Of a stretch of 37,870 bases of DNA, positions 9,713-20,906 are shown in pieces. Source of the stretch: Pholiota molesta (Eukaryota > Basidiomycota > Agaricomycetes > Agaricales > Strophariaceae); the NCBI GenBank assembly GCA_014925825.1, contig JACGCK010000334.1, positions 1 through 37,870 on the forward strand, given 5' to 3'. A program made the position numbers and the translations under genes. Within the stretch, counting starts at the first letter, position 1; each line of letters starts with the position of its first letter. The notes under the pieces were generated by a model that was not told the origin of the DNA, did not search any database, and worked only from the letters and a program-made list of their open reading frames with translations.

Positions 9713-11408
9713 CTACCGTCGTACTGGAGAAAGAGGACCACCAGGTCTTGTAGGAACCGTATCATACGCAGGCGGCACCGACTCAGAGGGAACATATTCA
9801 GAATCTACTTCCATCACCGGCCCTGTGCTCGAACCCGCCGCATGAGAGGTGTTGCGCTGAGAGATGTCGAATGAGGTCGTGTGGCTCCTGGCGTCGCTCG
9901 AGTACGGCGACGCGGCTCGTCGTGGGTGCTCCTGCTCAAGCCTATCTCTTTTCAGATCGGATATTGACGCGAAGCCTGTGGTTGTAGTGGTCATGGGGAA
10001 TGGAGCAGCATTTGTTGCGGACGCAGAATTGCCGAAACTTGGCTGGGCCGCGGGCAAGACTGATATTTGAGGAGGTATAAGGGATTGATCGAAATGAGCT
10101 AAAGCACGCCTTCGCTGGGAATGCAGGAAAAGGAAACTCACCATTATCTGTGTTTGGAAATAACTTCTGTTCCACTGCCGGAGACTGAGCTCCTTTGGAA
10201 CGCTGTCGGCGCAGATACAAGAACAGGATGACCGCCAAAACCAAGATCCCCACACCTCCCACAACCCCACCAACTATGGCACCAACAGGAGTAGACTTCG
10301 ACTGGGCACTTCCCTGATTGGCTCCAATTGCTGTTTGCGTAGAGAGGTTAGTTGAGGACGATGCACTGCCAGTGGTGCCAATGGACCCAGTCGTAGTCGA
10401 CGTAGTTGTCAGATCTGGCATCGTAGCTTGCGAGGAGAACGAAGGAGTATAAACGATATAATCCAAGATAAAGATTTGGTTTTTGATGTCAGTAACATTT
10501 AGAACGAGCGTATGGGGTCCGGCAGACAGGCCCTCCTGGTCGAAAAACACGAAGTTGCTGGCTTCTTTGTCGGCCGACACATGTTCAGGAGAACTTGAGG
10601 TGACCGGATAGGATAGAGATGAAGAAACGCCGTCAATGGTATATGTTGCAGAGATGCTGCCAATGTTTGTCCACGAAAATATTCCATAGATAGAGATTGA
10701 CGTTCCTATATAGAATGAAGTGTTTATATTGGCGACGTCTGAGGTCAAACTTGGAGGCAGACCCACCTGAAAACCGAAAAGTCATAGTATCTCCGATAGA
10801 CGTAGTCCGCTGAGTCGTGTTTCCTACAGGAAGGCCATCCGGAAGTGTACCAGCGTCAAAGCCGTCTTGGCTCTCAGCCCAGGACCCAGAATATTGGAGG
10901 GAAGGATCATTGTTATCCACGAAAATCTTGGTGCCCGCGAGCGGTGTATTGGGACCAACAGTGATGATTGCCATATCCAGTGCTGTACCAGCCAGGTTGC
11001 TCGCGGTAATCGTATGATGTCCATCGGCCAAGGATGGCGATTGGTACCATTGAATGTACGCTGGCGGATTGGCAGCCCCGTAGGTGATGTTGTAGGGTGT
11101 CCCTCCGTCTATTGCGATGGTAGCGCTTTGGGATAATACGGATGTCGGGGTATTGCCAATGAAGGCGACGGAGGTGCCTTGGGAGATGCATACTTGTTAG
11201 TGCTTCATCTCTAGCTGAAAAGTGTCAGAATACCTTGGAACGCCAAACTCAACGTGCCAAAGACTCCCGTCGCAGGTTGAACAAAAGCTGGGAAATTGGA
11301 CGTTCCTTGATACCATTGCACGAGTTGACTGACTGTCCACTGGCCTCCGCTATAAGTTACATTTCCAGCGTTGTCGTCAAGAATAACCCGCAGTGGCTGG
11401 CTGGCCAT
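9713..11408 (-). CDS. Single-pass surface protein with Ser/Thr-rich stalk
   Basis: Predicted type I membrane protein of a common basidiomycete architecture: extracellular beta-rich modules, a Ser/Thr-rich stalk, one helix and a disordered cytoplasmic tail. Exons 11408-11234, 11177-10767, 10705-10142 and 10059-9713 join in phase (498 residues from the ATG at 11408). The first module contains a VTYSGGQWTVSQL segment and the second VDNNDPSLQYSGSW; the shared YSGxW pattern suggests internally related lectin-like or carbohydrate-binding-like folds. The stalk is a run of Thr, Ser and Gly. The helix is about residues 338-360 (glycine-rich, VGGVVGGVGILVLAVILFLYL), stopped by LRRQR. The tail is Pro/Ser-rich and ends LSPVRR. 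No signal peptide precedes the chosen ATG, so a short 5' exon is probably missing. A wall-sensor role is a guess. Confidence 0.75.
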
Positions 11409-11777
11409 GTCACAGCCGACAAGAAGGGGGTAGCAAGAACAGTGAGAGGGGATTCAGATTGTATGGAGGTGTCTTATGGCATCGAAATTTTTATGGTTTG
11501 GCACACGGCAGGGCGAACGGCGAGAGACGGCGAGCGCCAGGAATGCGCTGCATCTTTTGCAGGGTTGAACAAGGGTTGAATACCAGCGATGTTTGATAGA
11601 AACATGCCATCAAAGTCACGTAATTTAAAGGATGCGCGTTCCATCTTGTAAGTACTTTGTTGGCCGACATTCCAGGATTGACTGAATTTGACTCGAAGTG
11701 GGAAGATAGCAAGATATCAGTGTATCACTTCCTATCACTTCCAAGTCCGGTCTATTGAGACGCGGCGTCAGACATCA

Positions 11778-11952
11778 TTCAAGCTTCAGCTTCAAGCTTC
11801 AAGGGCGAAGGGAGAAATTGATCGAGCTGATTCTGGTGTGTTCCCAAGTGTTCCCGCTGATATGAGATTTAGAGAGAAACTGTGCTGAGAGTTCCACTGG
11901 TCATCCTCTTTCGACCAGAAGGGTTGAAGTTTGAAGCTTTGAAGCTTGAAGG
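11778..11952. repeat. Imperfect inverted repeat of TTGAAGC motifs
   Basis: The left arm (11778-11804) is a run of TTCAAGCTTC-type repeats. The right arm (11924-11952) is the matching run of TTGAAGCTT-type repeats on the same strand. Read as reverse complements, the arms align over about 27 bp with a few mismatches or small gaps. The spacer is about 120 bp. Confidence 0.6.
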
Positions 11953-11970
11953 AACGTTTCGGAAACGTTC
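11952..11970. repeat. Near-perfect 19-bp palindrome
   Basis: GAACGTTTC (11952-11960), a single G, then GAAACGTTC (11962-11970). A further AACGTTC follows directly. It abuts the right arm of the larger inverted repeat. Confidence 0.6.
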
Positions 11971-12055
11971 AACGTTCAAAGTAAAATGAACATTTTGGAC
12001 ACAACTGTGATCCGGTGTCAACGCCTCCGAATGATATTATCACGCGCATCACGCG

Positions 12056-12072
12056 ACGCGTCCGATACGCGT
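12056..12072. promoter_or_regulatory. Two ACGCGT boxes 11 bp apart
   Basis: ACGCGT occurs at 12056-12061 and 12067-12072. This hexamer is the MluI cell-cycle box core bound by MBF-type factors in fungi. No obvious target gene lies close by, so the function is speculative. Confidence 0.3.
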
Positions 12073-13303
12073 AACAATCGTGAGAAAGGTTCTCGTACTG
12101 TCGCAGCTCGCTGCCACTGAGTGCGTTCGCTCTTTGGGATCTTCCTCCGACTGTTGAAGTTTCTCTATCAACTCTTTCAAGGATGTCTCTCTCATCGCTC
12201 CTGCTTCAATTTCAATTTCAAATTATCCTTATACCATTAGACTCATGCCTGCTTCAAGTTGGAGGCCAATTGAAGACTTCTCAAGTTGCCACTTGGTTGC
12301 CACCCGGGTCTCGACTCTCAATGGGCCTCAGTTGTATCTTGCACGCGCGATTCGAGGCAGAGGTTTTGTTAATCTCTCTTTCTTATCATTATCGCTTAGA
12401 CGAATAAGAAAACATCATCATCCTATGCTGGACACACGCGGTATGTCATAATTCTTCTCGTCTGACTGTACCAGCTGTTCTTTTCAGGTCCCTTCTCTTT
12501 TAAGGAACCACAGCATTGCACGCGTCTGCAATTTCCCGACTTTACTCACAAGTGTCGGACTCCCAGACCTAACGAACGCAAGTATGAGAGAAATAGAGCT
12601 TCATTTGCATTCCAAAGCGAAGACGCCGTGTATTTTGAGCTATTCGATGCATCGCTTCAAAATTGGATCAAGGGCAGTTTCTCATGATTTCTCAGCCAAC
12701 AGCTAGCATCGCCATCGTGTATTGAATCGATGATATTAGCAGGGAATCTGGGCTCAACTTGCAATCAAGGATTTCCGTTCATTATCAAACTCTACATGTG
12801 GCGGTCCAACCCAATCATCCCCGAGGACATAGTTCTCACAACGCTTGTCGCTCCAGTTGGATGGACAGCGAAATTCCTTGTCGAGCATAATATTTCCAAT
12901 GCTTTGAGCTGGCATGGGGCTGCGCAATCTCGCTTTAGGAAACACTATACTCATACGACTCTCCTTGCGACGAAATAGCATGCGCAATTTGCATAGAAAA
13001 TTCATTTTAGGCAATCGTACACCAGGACCCGGCCCCGTCTACTCGCATGTGGCTATTATTAGTGCAAAATACTCTTTTCTTCCCAAGCAGCTACTCTGGA
13101 TTATTTGCTATCGCGTGTTCCTCTCAGATTATGACTGGCTATTCCCTCGTCCATACCCAAGATGGTTTATCTCTACGATCATCCATGCGATATGCATTTA
13201 TTTTCGATTCTGCCTACAAGCTACCGCCGCTTTCACGAACGCTTCCGGCCTGCCGCTCACGGTTTCTATAGGCAAACCAGCCAGTACCTGTGGAATGGTA
13301 AAG

Positions 13304-13309
13304 TATAAA
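13304..13309 (+). promoter_or_regulatory. TATA box of sedolisin copy 1
   Basis: TATAAA, 65 bp upstream of the ATG at 13374. Copy 2 has a weaker TTAAAAA at about the same distance (near 26714-26720). Confidence 0.55.
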
Positions 13310-13373
13310 GCATGAGAGAGATCCCGCTAGGTTTTCCTTGGAGAGGTTTCCTCTACGTGAAACCCGCCTCGCC

Positions 13374-16178
13374 ATGTACTTCAAACTCTCACTATGCGCG
13401 GCTTTGCTGAGCCTCGCTCTCGCTGCCCCTGCGCGGAGGTCCAGTCCTCATGTACTGCATGAGAAACGGGCCGCTGATCCTCTTGACTGGGAGCTGTCCC
13501 ATCGTCTAGACGCGAACAAGATCCTGCCCATGCGTTTTGGCCTCACCCAGTCGAACATCCACCGTGTCGAGGAGCTCCTCATGGATGTGGCCCATCCAGA
13601 ATCGCCCCGGTTTGGCCAGCATTACAGCCCCAAAGAAATCGTGGACTTGTTCGCTCCTAGCGATGAGACAATTTCTGCCGTCACCAACTGGCTCGTCGAT
13701 GCAGGTTTCTCGCGCGAGAAGCTGCGCCTATCTGGTAACAAAGGATGGATCTCTTTGGATGCTACTACCTCCCAGGTTGAAGATCTCCTCAACACTGAGT
13801 ATCATGTTTGGGAGCATTCCTCTGGTGATCAACAGTTTGGTAGGTTTCAAAAAGTTTCATTTTTTGAATATGTGTTGATGAGTTTGTGTATATGTCAGGA
13901 TGCCACAACTACTCCGTTCCTGCCCATGTGCGCGAGCATATCGATTTGATCAGACCCACTGTCCAGTTCAATCACCGCCCCTCTCCTCTGGCACTGAGGA
14001 AGCGCGGCGGTGGTCTCGGCATGCCTTCTGCGCGCACTGGCCCCAAGAGATCAGCCAAGCTCGTCACTATCACTCCTACCTTGGAGAATTGCGATGAGAA
14101 TATTACCTTGGATTGTCTCCGCGCCCTTTACTCTGTGAACTATACTCCCGTTGCTACTGCTAAGAACTCTTATGGAATCGGTGTGTTCTTGTGTTGTTCA
14201 CGGATAACATTGCAGTTATGCTTACGCGTCATACTTTGCAGTTGAATTCACTCCTCAAGCATTCTTGGCTGCTGATCTCGACCTGTTCTTCGGGAACTTC
14301 TCTCCAAGTCTCGTCGGAGTTCGTCCGAAAAACGTTCTCATTGATGGAGGTTAGCTTTATGCTAATTTGTATATTTCAACATTAAAACCCATTTTGTTCA
14401 GCTGTTGTTCAAACTACTGATCAAAGCTTCGACTTTAACGGAGAAAGTGACCTTGACCTAGAATATGCTATGGGGCTGACGGCTCCTCAACCCATCACGC
14501 TTTTGCAAACTGGAGACCTTGTTGAAGGTTAGTACAGTACATTCCACTGACCCAGATAACCGTTTTCTCACATATATGTGTAGGCGCTGGCTTTGACAAC
14601 TGGCTCGATGCCGTCGATGGCTCTTTCTGTACATTTGAAGGTGGTGACGATCCTACGCAGGTAGTTTCAAGCACGATTTTCTTCATATATTGTTGTTTGA
14701 CAATACTTGCAGGACGGTATTTACCCCGACACAGCCAAAGGTGGCTTCAAGGGTGCCGAATCATGTGGAATCGTCGCACCTCCGTTTGTCGTCTCTGTCT
14801 CATATGGCCAAGACGAGGCTTCAGTGACAGCTGCTTTCGCCAACCGCCAATGTACGGAGTATGCTAAGGTTTGTCCTTCGTTCCTTTCTCCTACTGAACG
14901 CGAATGCTAAATTCTGAGTAGCTTGGAATGTTGGGCACGACTGTGCTCTATAGCAGTGGCGACGATGGTGTCGCTGGTGGAGGAGGGGTATGTTTGAATA
15001 CCAGAAGTATGTCCTTTTATCGTGCCTTTTTAATGGAACGGAAGGCACCGAGATAATGGATTTTATAGAACAACCTGCAACCAACGGAAAGACTTTCAGC
15101 CCTGGATTCCCTGTACGTCTCGAGTCGTCCACGCTTCAGCGCGAATGCAGAAATGCAGAAAAGCGCGGATCGTTCTAACACGACTTTTGTCCTCTAGGTC
15201 ACCTGTCCCTTCCTTACAGCCGTCGGCGCGACACAGGTCAACCCCGGAAGCACGGTTAACGATCCAGAAGGCGCTTGCGAACAAGTCATCTTCTCCGGTG
15301 GAGGATTCTCGAATATCTTCCCGTGCGTTCCAGTTTTATCACGAACCTTCCTCCAACACAAGGATGTATGCTGATAAAATATTGTCTTTCTACATTCATT
15401 CTTTGCAGAATCCCAAGCTATCAAGCTGCCGCCGTCAGCAGCTTCCTGTCCCTCCACCCTCCGCCGTTCACCTCTGCGCAGTTCAATAACAGTGGCAAAG
15501 TGCGCGCGTTCCCCGATCTATCTGCCAATGGGTGCGTCTTTTCACGTATATCCAACAGAACAGAAGGAACATGAATTAACGTGATATTTTTTCTGCTTAG
15601 CGCCAACTACGTTATCGGAATCGACGGCGCCTTCAACCTGGTATTCGGAACGTCCGCGTCGTCTCCCGTGGTCGGCTCGCTCATCACGCTCGTCAACGAC
15701 GCGCGCCTTGCGGCGGGTAAGGGGCCTGTCGGTTTCATCAATCCTTCCGTGCGTGTTTCTATCGTGTTATGTTGGGCCATGGGAAGTCCTGAAGCAGACT
15801 TTTCTTGCGTGCAGATCTATAGTGCGGCGTTCGCCTCTGGATTCAACGATATTACGACGGGTGGGAACCAAGGCTGCGGTACGTGTGCTTCCCACTGGAG
15901 TCTCAAATGTTCGAAAGTTCGACTGATGTTGACTTTGTTGTGTAGGCACTGTTGGATTTACAGCGTATGTTTTTTTTAAATGAACACGGACGACTCTGGC
16001 TAAATTTCCTTGTTTTTTTTCTTCTCTCTAGGACGACCGGCTGGGATCCCGTTACTGGTCAGTCACATTTCTGTTTCGCTATAGGCGAAATACTGATGCA
16101 ATATCTCCCCATTTTCTTCTAGGTGTCGGTACACCCAACCTATCAACGCTGATGCCCTTGTTCCTCGCGCTCCCTTGA
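13374..16178 (+). CDS. Sedolisin, copy 1 (secreted S53 serine-carboxyl peptidase)
   Basis: Secreted acid endo- or tripeptidyl-peptidase of MEROPS family S53, made as a pro-enzyme. It has 15 exons: 13374-13839, 13899-14180, 14242-14349, 14402-14527, 14584-14660, 14713-14868, 14922-15006, 15069-15112, 15198-15322, 15409-15531, 15601-15748, 15815-15878, 15946-15964, 16032-16057 and 16123-16178. All phases agree, giving 634 residues. A signal peptide (MYFKLSLCAALLSLALA) precedes the pro-domain (about residues 35-180, with MRFGLTQSNIHRVEELL). The catalytic residues are in place: Glu300 and Asp304 in GESDLDLEY, Asp387 in SYGQDEA, and Ser549 in GTSASSP. The calcium-site Asp592 in FNDITTGGNQG is kept. 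The C-terminus ends GWDPVTGVGTPNL plus a short hydrophobic tail. Frame and active site are intact, so it should be functional. Endo- versus tripeptidyl activity cannot be decided here. Confidence 0.95.
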
Positions 16179-16198
16179 GGGGGTGTCACGCTCAAGGG
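16172..16198 (+). repeat. Hairpin across the sedolisin copy 1 stop codon
   Basis: CCCTTGAG (16172-16179) and CTCAAGGG (16191-16198) form an 8-bp perfect stem around an 11-nt loop. The stop TGA (16176-16178) lies in the left arm. Confidence 0.45.
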
Positions 16199-16574
16199 AT
16201 TATCATCTCACAGAGCTTGAGAGGCGGAGAGGCGGGGTATTATTTAATGCATGGACGACAATCAGAAATCGAGGAAACTGCGAAACTATGGAAGCGCCCA
16301 ATGGATGTCTGGGTGTTTATGATAAGCCACAATGAACTGGAAGATGACAATGATTTATTTCTGTATTTCAACTGTATTTTGGCGTCGAATATAGCGAACT
16401 TTGCTCGTGATTACACTGTAATAGCAGCTGAACAACGGGCCAATGATTCTGACATAGGCATGTAGGGCGTGGACATTGCATTCTGCTGAAAACGTGAATC
16501 TTTCTGCGAAGTGCATATGACTTTAGAAGTTTCACAGCGTGTGTTTTTCCTTTCTTTCTTTTTTTTCGTTAGCA

Positions 16575-17110
16575 AAAAAAATCTGGCTTCCTTGTTTCTT
16601 GTTTTTTTTTTCCTGCGCTTTCTTCAGGATGGGATCCCGATACTGTTTCGCCACTGTTTTCCGCTTCGTTGTGGACGAGGCACTGATGCAATATCCGGCG
16701 GATGCCCTGTTCCTGGCGCTCCCTAAGCGTCAAGTACAAGAAATTATCATCCTATGGCGCTTGAGATAGCTGGAGATGCGCGGCTATGGATCACAATGAT
16801 GTAGCACCCAGGCGGGCGGCGGGGATGGAGGTAAAGAGGTCCGGAGGATTATTTAACGCACTGATGATAATCAGAGATTGAGGAAGCCGGGGATGTGCAG
16901 AATTTACGTAGATCACAGGAAGAACGCGGAAGTTTAGGTGTTCGTGACAAGTTTAAATGAAGTCTTGATTTATGTATGTATGTGTTCTGGCGCCGAATAA
17001 GCAGTGGGTGAGGGTGTATGGAACGAAGGGGCGAGGTCATGTTTTGCATGATTCTGCCCGTGGGCTCTGCTGCATTCGAGTTCACCTGAAAGCGTGAATG
17101 GTCCAGCGGG
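16575..17110 (+). pseudogene. Decayed duplicate of the sedolisin copy 1 3' end
   Basis: This block repeats, with many substitutions and gaps, the sequence from the intron before exon 14 of copy 1 through about 330 bp of its 3' flank (about 15995-16510). Matching landmarks are GGGATCCCG..ACTG (16041 and about 16630), CTGATGCAATATC (about 16093 and 16683), GATGCCCTGTTCCT..GCGCTCCCT (16151 and 16701), and ATTATTTAA (about 16238 and 16850) followed by AATCAGA. The displacement is about 590-610 bp. The frame is lost, so it is a non-coding remnant of a partial tandem duplication. Confidence 0.65.
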
Positions 17111-17643
17111 GTGCTTACGAGCTTGGGAACGGGGTATTTCGAGGACTGAAAAGGCAAAACGAGATCCGGTTGGGTAGTATAACAATTAACATGAAATCAG
17201 AGTGTCATTACGACGAGGACGCCCATGTGCCGGCGTATTTAATCTTGCGTGCGTACGCCTTCCAAGTTCCAACCCCCTAGTTCGCTGACTGGGTTGATAC
17301 AGAACAATAGATTAGGCGGATCTTGGTGTGAATTTTGAAATTTCCGGAGCGCGTCTGTTTAATGCAAGTTTAATGTGGCTATTGAGAATGATGATAAGTA
17401 GAATGTTCGGGTTTTCGCGAAGAAAGTCCAGTGAACGTGGGCGGTCATGTTTGTGCCACTGTTCGCTACCATATGAACAGCCAAGAAGATGGGAGACAGG
17501 AGGAGGCGGTTTATGAAGCATAGATCTTAACTTTATCTGCGGCGAATTTGAGGGCAGCGCAAATAGAAAGGCGTGATGGCAGAATTTCCAGGTCTTCTGG
17601 AAGGAAGGCGAAGGGGTTGGTGTCATTTGGACCCAGGGACTGA

Positions 17644-17886
17644 AGCCAAGAGGCATACAAAGGATCTGGTCAAGCACTCAATAATCTTCGCAACTTCGAA
17701 AAGAACGTACAAGAGCTATGGGAACGCACAACCGCGGATGCCAGACAAGCAGACAATACCGTCGCCATTCAGGTGCTTCGCAGGCGGCGAGGACAAATGG
17801 GCGAAAGCCGCACGCATGTCGAGATGCGACACACCCGAGACAAATGGGCAGAAGCGCTTGCCTGGATCACGCAAGAGGCGAGGTGA
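17644..17886 (+). pseudogene. Possible coiled-coil gene relic
   Basis: A frame of 80 sense codons, bounded by TGA at 17641 and TGA at 17884, reads like an amphipathic helix: LNNLRNFEKNVQELWERTT, then RQADNTVAIQVL, and an ending in KWAEALAWITQEAR. It has no early ATG, so it could only be an internal or terminal exon, or a relic. Acceptor-like CAAG/GAAG ends lie just upstream. No family is recognised and chance is not excluded. Confidence 0.28.
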
Positions 17887-18525
17887 TGCAGCAAGCAGCG
17901 CGTTGCGATGTGAGCGGTCGGAGAGCGCGTCGCGATAGATGATAGCCGTAGGCCCCATTGTCTTGTATAGTGCTTGTGTCGTGCACCGATGGGTGCGGTG
18001 GCAGCGTGAGCAGACCACCTCAGGCCAGCGGCTTCATCCGGCAACAGGTGGTTAGTGGCGTACTATTCTTTTAAGTTTAACCCGGGCGTCAGGATAAATC
18101 GCCGACAGAGATCCAGAATGTCGACATGCTCGGGAGCCAAATACTGCAATGCCAATATTAGGAGAAAACCCCTGGCGTGCGTGTGTGCACAGGGAGATAG
18201 TTATTGTCGCGGGACTGAGAAGAGCTGAGAAGAGGACAAGGTCGAGGAACGCAAAGTACAACGATTGCCTTTTGCGAAGACAGGCTGGTGTGACCGTGAC
18301 TGTGACGGGGTACAATTGGCCTAGGGAGAGGAGAGGAGCTATTGTCCTTTGTGGCTTTTGTTCATGGGTGGTATAAGGCTGAGAGGGGATTGTGGGTCGT
18401 CTGCATCCCATATCTGAGCTAGTCTCGCCTGGATAACGTTTTTTTACGCCCACATACGCACCACGCTCGCTACCCTGTTACTTGTACACACCATCTCCTA
18501 ATATTGAAAGTTATCTCGAAACGTC

Positions 18526-20288
18526 ATGTCCGATCAAGCATCTGCGCCCTATAAAAGCCCCCAGCTCGCATTCCTCGCCCATCCCCCGCCTCTTCCCCAC
18601 AAAAAGCGCACTGCCCCCGACGCCCCCCTCCCTCCCACCCCACCCCACAAGTTCACCTCCATCCTCACCTGGGCCGCCACCATCCAGCCAGGCTCGCCCG
18701 CACCGCGCTCGCCCAACTCCCCGCGCCGCCGCCTCTCCGCATCGAGCACCGCATCGCCCCACCGCCGCCGGCCCTCCGTCGTCTCGCTCCTCAGCCTCAG
18801 CCAGGCTCCGAGCCACGGCGCTGCGGCGCGCACGCCCTCCGTGGCCGACAAGTTCGACCTCACCGCGCTCGGCTACACCTCCGTCTTCGTGCACCTCCCC
18901 AAGACGCCCACGACGCCCTCGCCGCTCCTCCGCGCGTACGACCTGAAGCACCGCACGCCCGCGCCGCCGCCCACGCCCCAGCCAGCGCCCACACGCAACG
19001 CCATGCGCCGCTTCCGCTCGCTCTCCATCCTCCGGCCGCGCGCCAAGGCCGACGTCACCGCGCCTTCCTCGCCCACCCAAAAACACACCAAGTCGTCGAA
19101 GCCCACCATGGCCGTCTCTCCGACGTCGCCCGCCTCCGCGCACTCGAAAGCTGAGATCTGCGCGGCGACCATCGCCAAGCGCAAGCGCGCTAAATACGCG
19201 TACGTGCGCCCGCCGCCGACCCTCGCGCAGGAGCTCGCGGTCATGCAGTTCGCGGACGGCGGCAAGCTCGAGTCGCACATCCAGCGCGTGATGGAGGAGC
19301 AGGCGCGCCTCGCCGCCGGCTCGCGCCCGGGCGCGCAGCGCGGCGTCGCGGACGTCTACCGCGACGACAAGGGCGGCGTCTGGTGGGACGCGGACGAGGA
19401 GATGGAGTACGCGCACCTCCTCGGCGGCGAGCCCGCGCAGGACGCGCTGCGGGGCGACGGCGGCGGCGACGTGGACATGGCGTGGGCGTGGGAGGCGTTC
19501 GACGCGGAGGCCGCGGAGCCGCTCGCGCCCTTCCTGCTGCACGGCGGTGCGCCGCGCACGGCGCCGCTGCCCGCGCAGACCACGGGCGACGACCGCCGCT
19601 CGAGCATCTCCTCCGTCGACTCCGACCTGGACCCGCAGTACCTCCTGCCCCTGCCGGAGAACGAGGACCCGCGCACAGCGGTGGACGACCGCGCCCTCGC
19701 CTCACGCCGCATCGGCGGCGCGGGCATGAGCGTCCTCAGCCTGCCCGCGCGCCCGCGGCGCGCGGCGCTGCACCTCGCGAAGCCCGCGAGCTTCCTCGTC
19801 GGCGCGGCGTTCGCGGGCGGCGCGGCGTCCCCGGTGTGGTCCGCGCACGAGAAGGAGAACGCGCTGCCTGCGCAGCCCAAGCCGAAGGGCACCGCGCGCC
19901 GCCGGCCTGCGCCGCTGAAGCTCGCGAGCTCGGCGCATGCGGGTGTCGTCGTCGCGACGCGGCGCGCGAGTGGGCGTCGGGCGCGGCAGCATCGCGCGCA
20001 CGCGGCTCTGGCGCCTACGGGGGCGCTCCCGCCCGTTCCTGCGCCTGTGCCTGAAGCGACCTTTTGGCGGTGCGCACGCCGGCGGCGATGGATGTCGCTA
20101 CGCCCAGGATGGAATTCATCGACGACTCGTTCGCGCCTGCGCCCCTGCGGTCTGCGATGTTCGATTCATCCCACGCGTACGCACCCCCGCCGACGCCGAC
20201 GCCGTCGCAGGCGCCGTCGAAGATGGGCTTCCGGAGTGTGAAGGGGCTGTTTGGGCTCGGGCGCAAGCTCACGGCGGTGGCGAATTGA
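18526..20288 (+). CDS. GC-rich, largely disordered protein of unknown function
   Basis: I do not recognise a named family. From the ATG at 18526 a frame stays open to 20241, but the C-terminal coding frame is another one: from 20108 it reads MEFIDDSFAPAPLR and ends FGLGRKLTAVAN at 20288. A GTGCGC...CCCAG intron of only 38 nt (20070-20107) would join them in phase (574 residues). A sequencing frameshift is the alternative. The N-terminal 180 residues are Pro/Ser/Arg-rich and likely disordered. A conserved-looking core has LAQELAVMQFADGGKLE and GGVWWDADEEMEYAHLL (Trp286-Trp287). A KEN box (residues 443-445, in HEKENALP) could be an APC/C degron. Third codon positions are almost all G or C, far more than in neighbours such as the CorA-like gene or HIS1. 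Confidence 0.65.
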
Positions 20289-20906
20289 GGCCGACACATA
20301 CCGTGTAGCAAAAGCGCAACCCATTATCTTGCTCTTGTTTTTCTTTTTTTCTTTCTTGGATCCCTTTCTGACGCTCACGACACACATACACACCATACAC
20401 ACTGCATTTCTAATCACGACATCTGCTACACCTACGACTACCTGCTGCTTTTTTATTTATTCTATCATCTACGTCTGCCCGACGCTAATTGTATTACCAG
20501 CCCACGCTTTGCCCGCTGTCTTGCTTTTTCTTCCTCTTGTTGCCATTACCACTACCACCGCCATTACCACCAATGTAATCTCCTGATATCGACTGCCGCA
20601 CTTTTTGGGATGTGGACCCGTTCTACGAATAACAATATACTTATAATCGCATTTACTTCAGTGTGAAATTTTTAAAGATTTGGCTGAGAGCAAGCCTGGT
20701 ATATAACGATGATCGGGCCAGAGAAATTCGTCTTCTGCTTAACCCTTCAGCTTCAGTACCCAAAAGATGATGATAAAATTGCACTCTGAATGATAATTAT
20801 ACACATTTGTTAGACCCACTATGAATGACAACGAAAAAATTCAGCAATGCCGCCTGATACAAAAACACTATCTGCCCCGCCCACCCCCACTCACACCCAG
20901 AGGCGC
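20289..20906. other. Intergenic region between convergent genes
   Basis: The 3' flanks of the GC-rich gene (+) and the lipase gene (-) meet here. The stretch is T-rich pyrimidine sequence changing to AT-rich sequence. No gene is supported. Confidence 0.6.

Larger units (their letters stand above)
11409..13373. other. Long intergenic region between divergent genes
   Basis: Nearly 2 kb separate the surface-protein gene (-) from sedolisin copy 1 (+). Short open frames exist (for example from an ATG at 12730) but show no domain. The region holds an inverted TTGAAGC-rich repeat (11778-11952), an interrupted palindrome (11952-11970), two ACGCGT boxes (12056, 12067) and a TATA box at 13304. It may also contain the missing 5' exon of the surface-protein gene near 11409-11600. 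Confidence 0.45.
16179..18525. other. Intergenic region after sedolisin copy 1
   Basis: About 2.3 kb between sedolisin copy 1 and the GC-rich gene. It contains the decayed 3' duplicate (about 16575-17110) and the possible coiled-coil relic (17644-17886). Otherwise I see no supported gene. Open frames around 17312-17677 and 18052-18453 on the minus strand show no domain. Confidence 0.45.

Noticed and set aside
12754..13014. Overlapping open frames on both strands near 12.75-13.0 kb
   Set aside because: Neither has a recognised domain, splice support or a promoter; they are compatible with chance.
18511..19542. 343-codon open frame on the minus strand
   Set aside because: It is the antisense shadow of the very GC-rich + strand gene; its Arg/Gly-rich translation has no domain.
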